Shown: positions 61,323-64,000 of the stretch, in pieces
Position numbering within the stretch: position 1 is the stretch's first letter
Layout: each line of letters opens with the position of its first letter
Assembly (NCBI RefSeq): GCF_025506355.1
Contig: NZ_JANZYP010000006.1
Coordinates: 162,708 to 226,707, forward strand
Reading direction: 5' to 3'
DNA length: 64,000 nucleotides
From: Sphaerisporangium corydalis
GTDB lineage: Bacteria; Actinomycetota; Actinomycetes; Streptosporangiales; Streptosporangiaceae
Position numbers and translations under genes: made by a program
The notes under the pieces: model-generated
Told to the model about the DNA's origin: nothing
The model's database searches: none
The model's input: only the letters and a program-made list of their open reading frames with translations

Positions 61323-62075
61323 TTGTCCACCACGCCCCTCTTCGCCACGCCAGAAGGCGAGCGCGAGCAAGCCCCGAAGGCACCCAAGACTCCTCGAAAG
61401 GGAAAGGCGTGGTATGCGACGGCTCGACATTTCGAGGCATATAATCCGCTTGATCTAGACAATCTGGGCCGTAGCGTCGAGGGTGAGTTGCTAGCCCGAG
61501 ATCCAGAACCCCTTGGAAGCGTCGCCCCCATGTACGGCAGCGGCATCTACGCCCTTTACTACAATGGGTCACATGAATTGTATGCGCCCATCAGTTCTCC
61601 TGAATGCATGGTTCCGATCTATGTCGGTCAAGCTCGCCCAAAGGGAACCCGCAAAGGCGTCGCTGACGAAAGTGCGGACTCCGTCGCCCTGTGGGATCGC
61701 ATAGTCAAAGACCATAAATCCTCCATCGATCAGGCGTGCGACCTAGAGGTTGATGACTTCTTAGTCAGGCATCTTGTCGCCATTGAGGCATTCGTTTCGC
61801 TAGCGGAGCGAGTTATGATTAGGCACCATCGGCCGATTTGGAATAGCCTTGTAGATGGTTTCGGAAACCACGATCCTGGTGCGGACCGTCGCAGGACAGG
61901 GAAGCGCCCTCCATGGGACGAACTTCATCCCGGCCGCTGGTGGTCACATCCGCTGAATATGCCAACCCCGAGCCTCGTTTCTGCAGACCTCTCCCGGCAG
62001 CGGATTGAGGCCTTCTTTGCCGGGCAGCTTTCGGAGGAAGAGATTCAATCGATCGAGGCCGAAGAGACATTGTAG
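61323..62075 (+). CDS. Eco29kI-family (GIY-YIG) restriction endonuclease
   Basis: 250 residues if started at TTG 61323 (GGAG upstream); longer in-frame starts such as 61167 are possible. GIY-YIG core: GSGIYALYYNG, then PIYVGQARPKG. The Arg helix (ALWDRIVKDHKSSI), the metal-binding Glu (VSLAERVMIRHHRPIWN) and family-specific LVDGFGNHDPG and WDELHPGR complete the site. Eco29kI cuts CCGCGG; the same specificity here is likely but not proven. The divergent dcm-vsr pair completes a type II R-M system beside drmAB. Confidence 0.87.
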   Translation: MSTTPLFATPEGEREQAPKAPKTPRKGKAWYATARHFEAYNPLDLDNLGRSVEGELLARDPEPLGSVAPMYGSGIYALYYNGSHELYAPISSPECMVPIYVGQARPKGTRKGVADESADSVALWDRIVKDHKSSIDQACDLEVDDFLVRHLVAIEAFVSLAERVMIRHHRPIWNSLVDGFGNHDPGADRRRTGKRPPWDELHPGRWWSHPLNMPTPSLVSADLSRQRIEAFFAGQLSEEEIQSIEAEETL

Positions 62076-62807
62076 GTTTGCAGCGTCACGTCCCGGATCC
62101 GTATGCTGTTGCGCTTGGTCATGAGACTCACAGCTGCGGGGCGGGCCGGATCACTGCGGGTGGTCATAATGCCCGCTGGCCAATGAGACGACGACGCTGT
62201 GGGGACAGGTGGGCAACCAACGGATCTGCATTCTCGTGGGATGTAGTATCACCCCGACATTGGGGATACCGCCACGACCGAAGTAGGGGCTATCAGACGT
62301 GCGCATCACCTTTCGGTGGTGAGGCCGACTATCCCGACTGGCTGAACGAAGATTTAACCGCGGCCTCACGAATGCGCTGGTGTTGCTGGCTGGTGTTGGA
62401 ACGCCACCGGGATGGAGTGCGGCTGCTGTCATGGCATGGCCTGGTAGTCCGCATGCTTGGCTCCGTCTTGATCGCGGCAATGAGCCAGCTCGTCGATCGG
62501 TTCGGTCTGGTCACTTGGCGACAGTTGCTGAATCTGCGAGGAACCCGGCCCAGTGAGTTGATCAGCTAGGTGCGGTAGGCCGAGCGCTCTGACCTGAAGG
62601 GGCGTGCTGCCCTCGGGGAAAGACACTTGCTGACGTGCCTGTCGCCTGGTTCACACTTCTCTTCAACGCAGCGTCAGCGACACCCGCGTGAGGGATATCT
62701 CCTGCTGAAGGGCAGGTGCTGCGAGGGCAACAATCAGAGACACGGCCCTTCTTCAGGAGGTCCTTGGCTCCTCGCCGGGCGGAGGCTGGGTTGTGCGGAC
62801 ATTCTCC
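62076..62807. other. Gap without a supported gene
   Basis: 732 bp. A 163-codon open frame at 62078-62569 has no ribosome-binding site and an atypical composition rich in Arg, Trp and Cys; I see no family. The stretch could be degraded coding sequence or regulatory DNA. No tRNA, terminator-like hairpin or insertion-sequence ends were recognised. Confidence 0.4.
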
Positions 62808-64000
62808 TCAATCGAGGAGCTCTGGACGGCGATTCGATAGGGCGCACCGGGCTGCTACGAAGCGGTCGTGGAACTCCTGGGCTAGAGCTTCGCGCCTAAA
62901 GAGGTGGCGGATGACTCGATCAAGGTCTCCTGCGCGGTTGACCAGGTCGGTGAGGGACTTACGTTCGATGTCGAAGGCGGTGAGGCCCTGGTTAACGGCG
63001 GCGTCGAGGTTGCCTCTTCTGGCGTGGATGATGCCGAGGTCTATGTGAGCGTCGGCTACGCGCATGGGAGCGTTGCTGGTGCCGTCGGGGCAGGTGTGGA
63101 TCTGGATGGTTTCGAGGGCGTGTTCTTCGGCGCGGTCGTTGTCTTCGAGCCAGGTGTAGGCGGTGGCGGCGTAGTAGAGCCATTTGGCGTGGTCGAAGAC
63201 GAAGTGGTGGTCAGGGTTGGTGGGGATGGGGAGTTTGGCGAGGGTGTCGGCTCCCCTCGTTAGGGCTTTGTCGGCTTCGCGGCGGTCGCCGATGCGGGCC
63301 AGGCCTCGCGCTTCTTGCAGGGTGAGTTGGACCATGGCGCTGGTTTGGCCGGCGACTGCTTGGCCCATGCGGGCGGCGGTGACGACGTCTTCGTAGCGGC
63401 CTTCGACGAGGGCGAACCAGGCTAACATCTCGTAGGCCCAGGCCATGAGTTCGCCGTGGCCGACTTGGCGGCCCATCTCGTAGGCGGTGCGGCGGGCGGT
63501 TTCGGCTTCTTCGCGTTCGCCGAGATCGTAGTGGACGCATCCGAGTAGGGCGGTCAGCCAGCCGGTGATGACCAGGAGGTCGCGATGCTGGTCGAGGGTG
63601 ATGCGGCCAGAGAGTAGCCGGGACACCTGGGCGAGGCGCTTCTGCGTGCGGTCGCGCAAGGTGGCGGAGACGACGGGGTAGGCGCGGCATAGCAGGTCGA
63701 CGGCTTCGGCCAAGGCTTCGAGGGTGCCGTTGCCGACGTCGGAGGCTTGGAGTTGCTGGGCGAGTTCCATGGTGCCGTAGAGGTCGGCTTCGGCCCGCAG
63801 GGCGTCTACCGGTGTGATGGTCGTGGCTTCGACAATCAGGTTTTGGCCGCAGCGGTGGGGGCGGAAGCCGAGGTGAACCGCGCCGGGATTGATGGAGACT
63901 TCATCGGTTGGAAAGGATGGAGTCCATGTCAGGTCGATCCAGTTCCCCTCACCCTGCCCAGCGTCGCTATCCACCGGAGCTGAAGGAACGGGGGGTGCGG
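62808..64000 (-). CDS. TPR-containing regulator-like protein, N-terminus outside window
   Basis: The frame is open from the stop at 62808 to the right edge, so the protein may extend beyond the internal GTG at 63974. The visible 390 or so residues form helical TPR-like repeats: LTALLGCVHYDLGEREEAE, GELMAWAYEMLAWFALVEGR, KWLYYAATAYTWLEDNDRAEEH and HIDLGIIHARRGNLDAAVNQ. Many actinomycete proteins of this type carry an XRE helix-turn-helix at the N-terminus, which would lie outside the window; its presence is assumed, not seen. Confidence 0.7.
   Translation of the reverse strand, partial: APPVPSAPVDSDAGQGEGNWIDLTWTPSFPTDEVSINPGAVHLGFRPHRCGQNLIVEATTITPVDALRAEADLYGTMELAQQLQASDVGNGTLEALAEAVDLLCRAYPVVSATLRDRTQKRLAQVSRLLSGRITLDQHRDLLVITGWLTALLGCVHYDLGEREEAETARRTAYEMGRQVGHGELMAWAYEMLAWFALVEGRYEDVVTAARMGQAVAGQTSAMVQLTLQEARGLARIGDRREADKALTRGADTLAKLPIPTNPDHHFVFDHAKWLYYAATAYTWLEDNDRAEEHALETIQIHTCPDGTSNAPMRVADAHIDLGIIHARRGNLDAAVNQGLTAFDIERKSLTDLVNRAGDLDRVIRHLFRREALAQEFHDRFVAARCALSNRRPELLD

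Noticed and set aside
62078..62569. 163-codon open frame as a gene
   Set aside because: No ribosome-binding site, odd Arg/Trp/Cys-rich composition, and no family features; frames of this length arise by chance in this G+C range.
50572..64000. An integrase, relaxase or phage structural gene inside the element
   Set aside because: I looked for tyrosine or serine recombinase motifs and mobility genes and found none; they may lie beyond the right edge.

Overview
The window is a very G+C-rich actinomycete chromosome segment. Codons nearly always end in G or C, GTG starts are frequent, and most operon genes overlap by ATGA or GTGA. The mix of a class I lysyl-tRNA synthetase, an LPMO, an acyclic-type carotenoid cluster and DUF6461/DUF6204 proteins suggests Streptosporangiales or a relative; this assignment is inference. 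From about 50.9 kb rightwards the base composition falls visibly and the genes are accessory.

Layout. 0-3.5 kb: a secreted-polymer pair on the minus strand, a BNR/Asp-box sialidase cut by the left edge and an AA10 lytic polysaccharide monooxygenase with a CBM2. 3.9-11 kb: a uridine-kinase-like protein with a degenerate P-loop, asparagine synthetase, an HTH regulator next to a 14-TM MFS exporter, and small hypotheticals. 11-21 kb: class I LysRS, then a tight operon for a peptide/opine-type ABC importer, a double-GNAT protein and MurQ, which reads as a cell-wall-fragment uptake and recycling unit. 21-25.7 kb: an NDH-2-like flavoprotein, GNAT, DUF488, a Cys-rich exported protein, a hemerythrin-like protein and a DUF523/DUF1722 protein.

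25.7-36.4 kb: a carotenoid locus. An ECF sigma factor lies divergent to crtI-crtB-plsX, followed by a spheroidene-monooxygenase-like crtA, a divergent plsY homologue, and a minus-strand operon cruF-crtD-cruG-like GT2. Together these suggest an acyclic, hydroxylated, possibly keto and glycosylated carotenoid. The embedded PlsX/PlsY pair suggests that an acyl group may be added. Several genes here carry in-frame tandem repeat insertions. 36.9-41 kb: a TIR-TM-beta-propeller protein and a lipoprotein. 41-48.5 kb: an FMN-dependent alpha-hydroxy-acid oxidase, small flavoprotein and YjbR genes, and a beta-lactam module in which a LysR regulator lies between two class A beta-lactamase-family genes, one translationally coupled to a class A PBP.

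50.9 kb to the right edge: an apparent integrated element. Its left border is a 3' fragment of tRNA-Arg(TCT) whose orientation predicts that the element lies to the right. It carries a PIN-domain protein, small ORFs behind a duplicated leader, and a defence cassette: a DrmA-like helicase and a DrmB-like DUF1998 protein (DISARM core), a Vsr nickase, a C5 cytosine methyltransferase and an Eco29kI-family GIY-YIG restriction enzyme. No drmC was found. This DrmAB plus Eco29kI-type R-M plus Vsr arrangement is the best candidate for an undescribed system here. A TPR regulator-like gene runs off the right edge.
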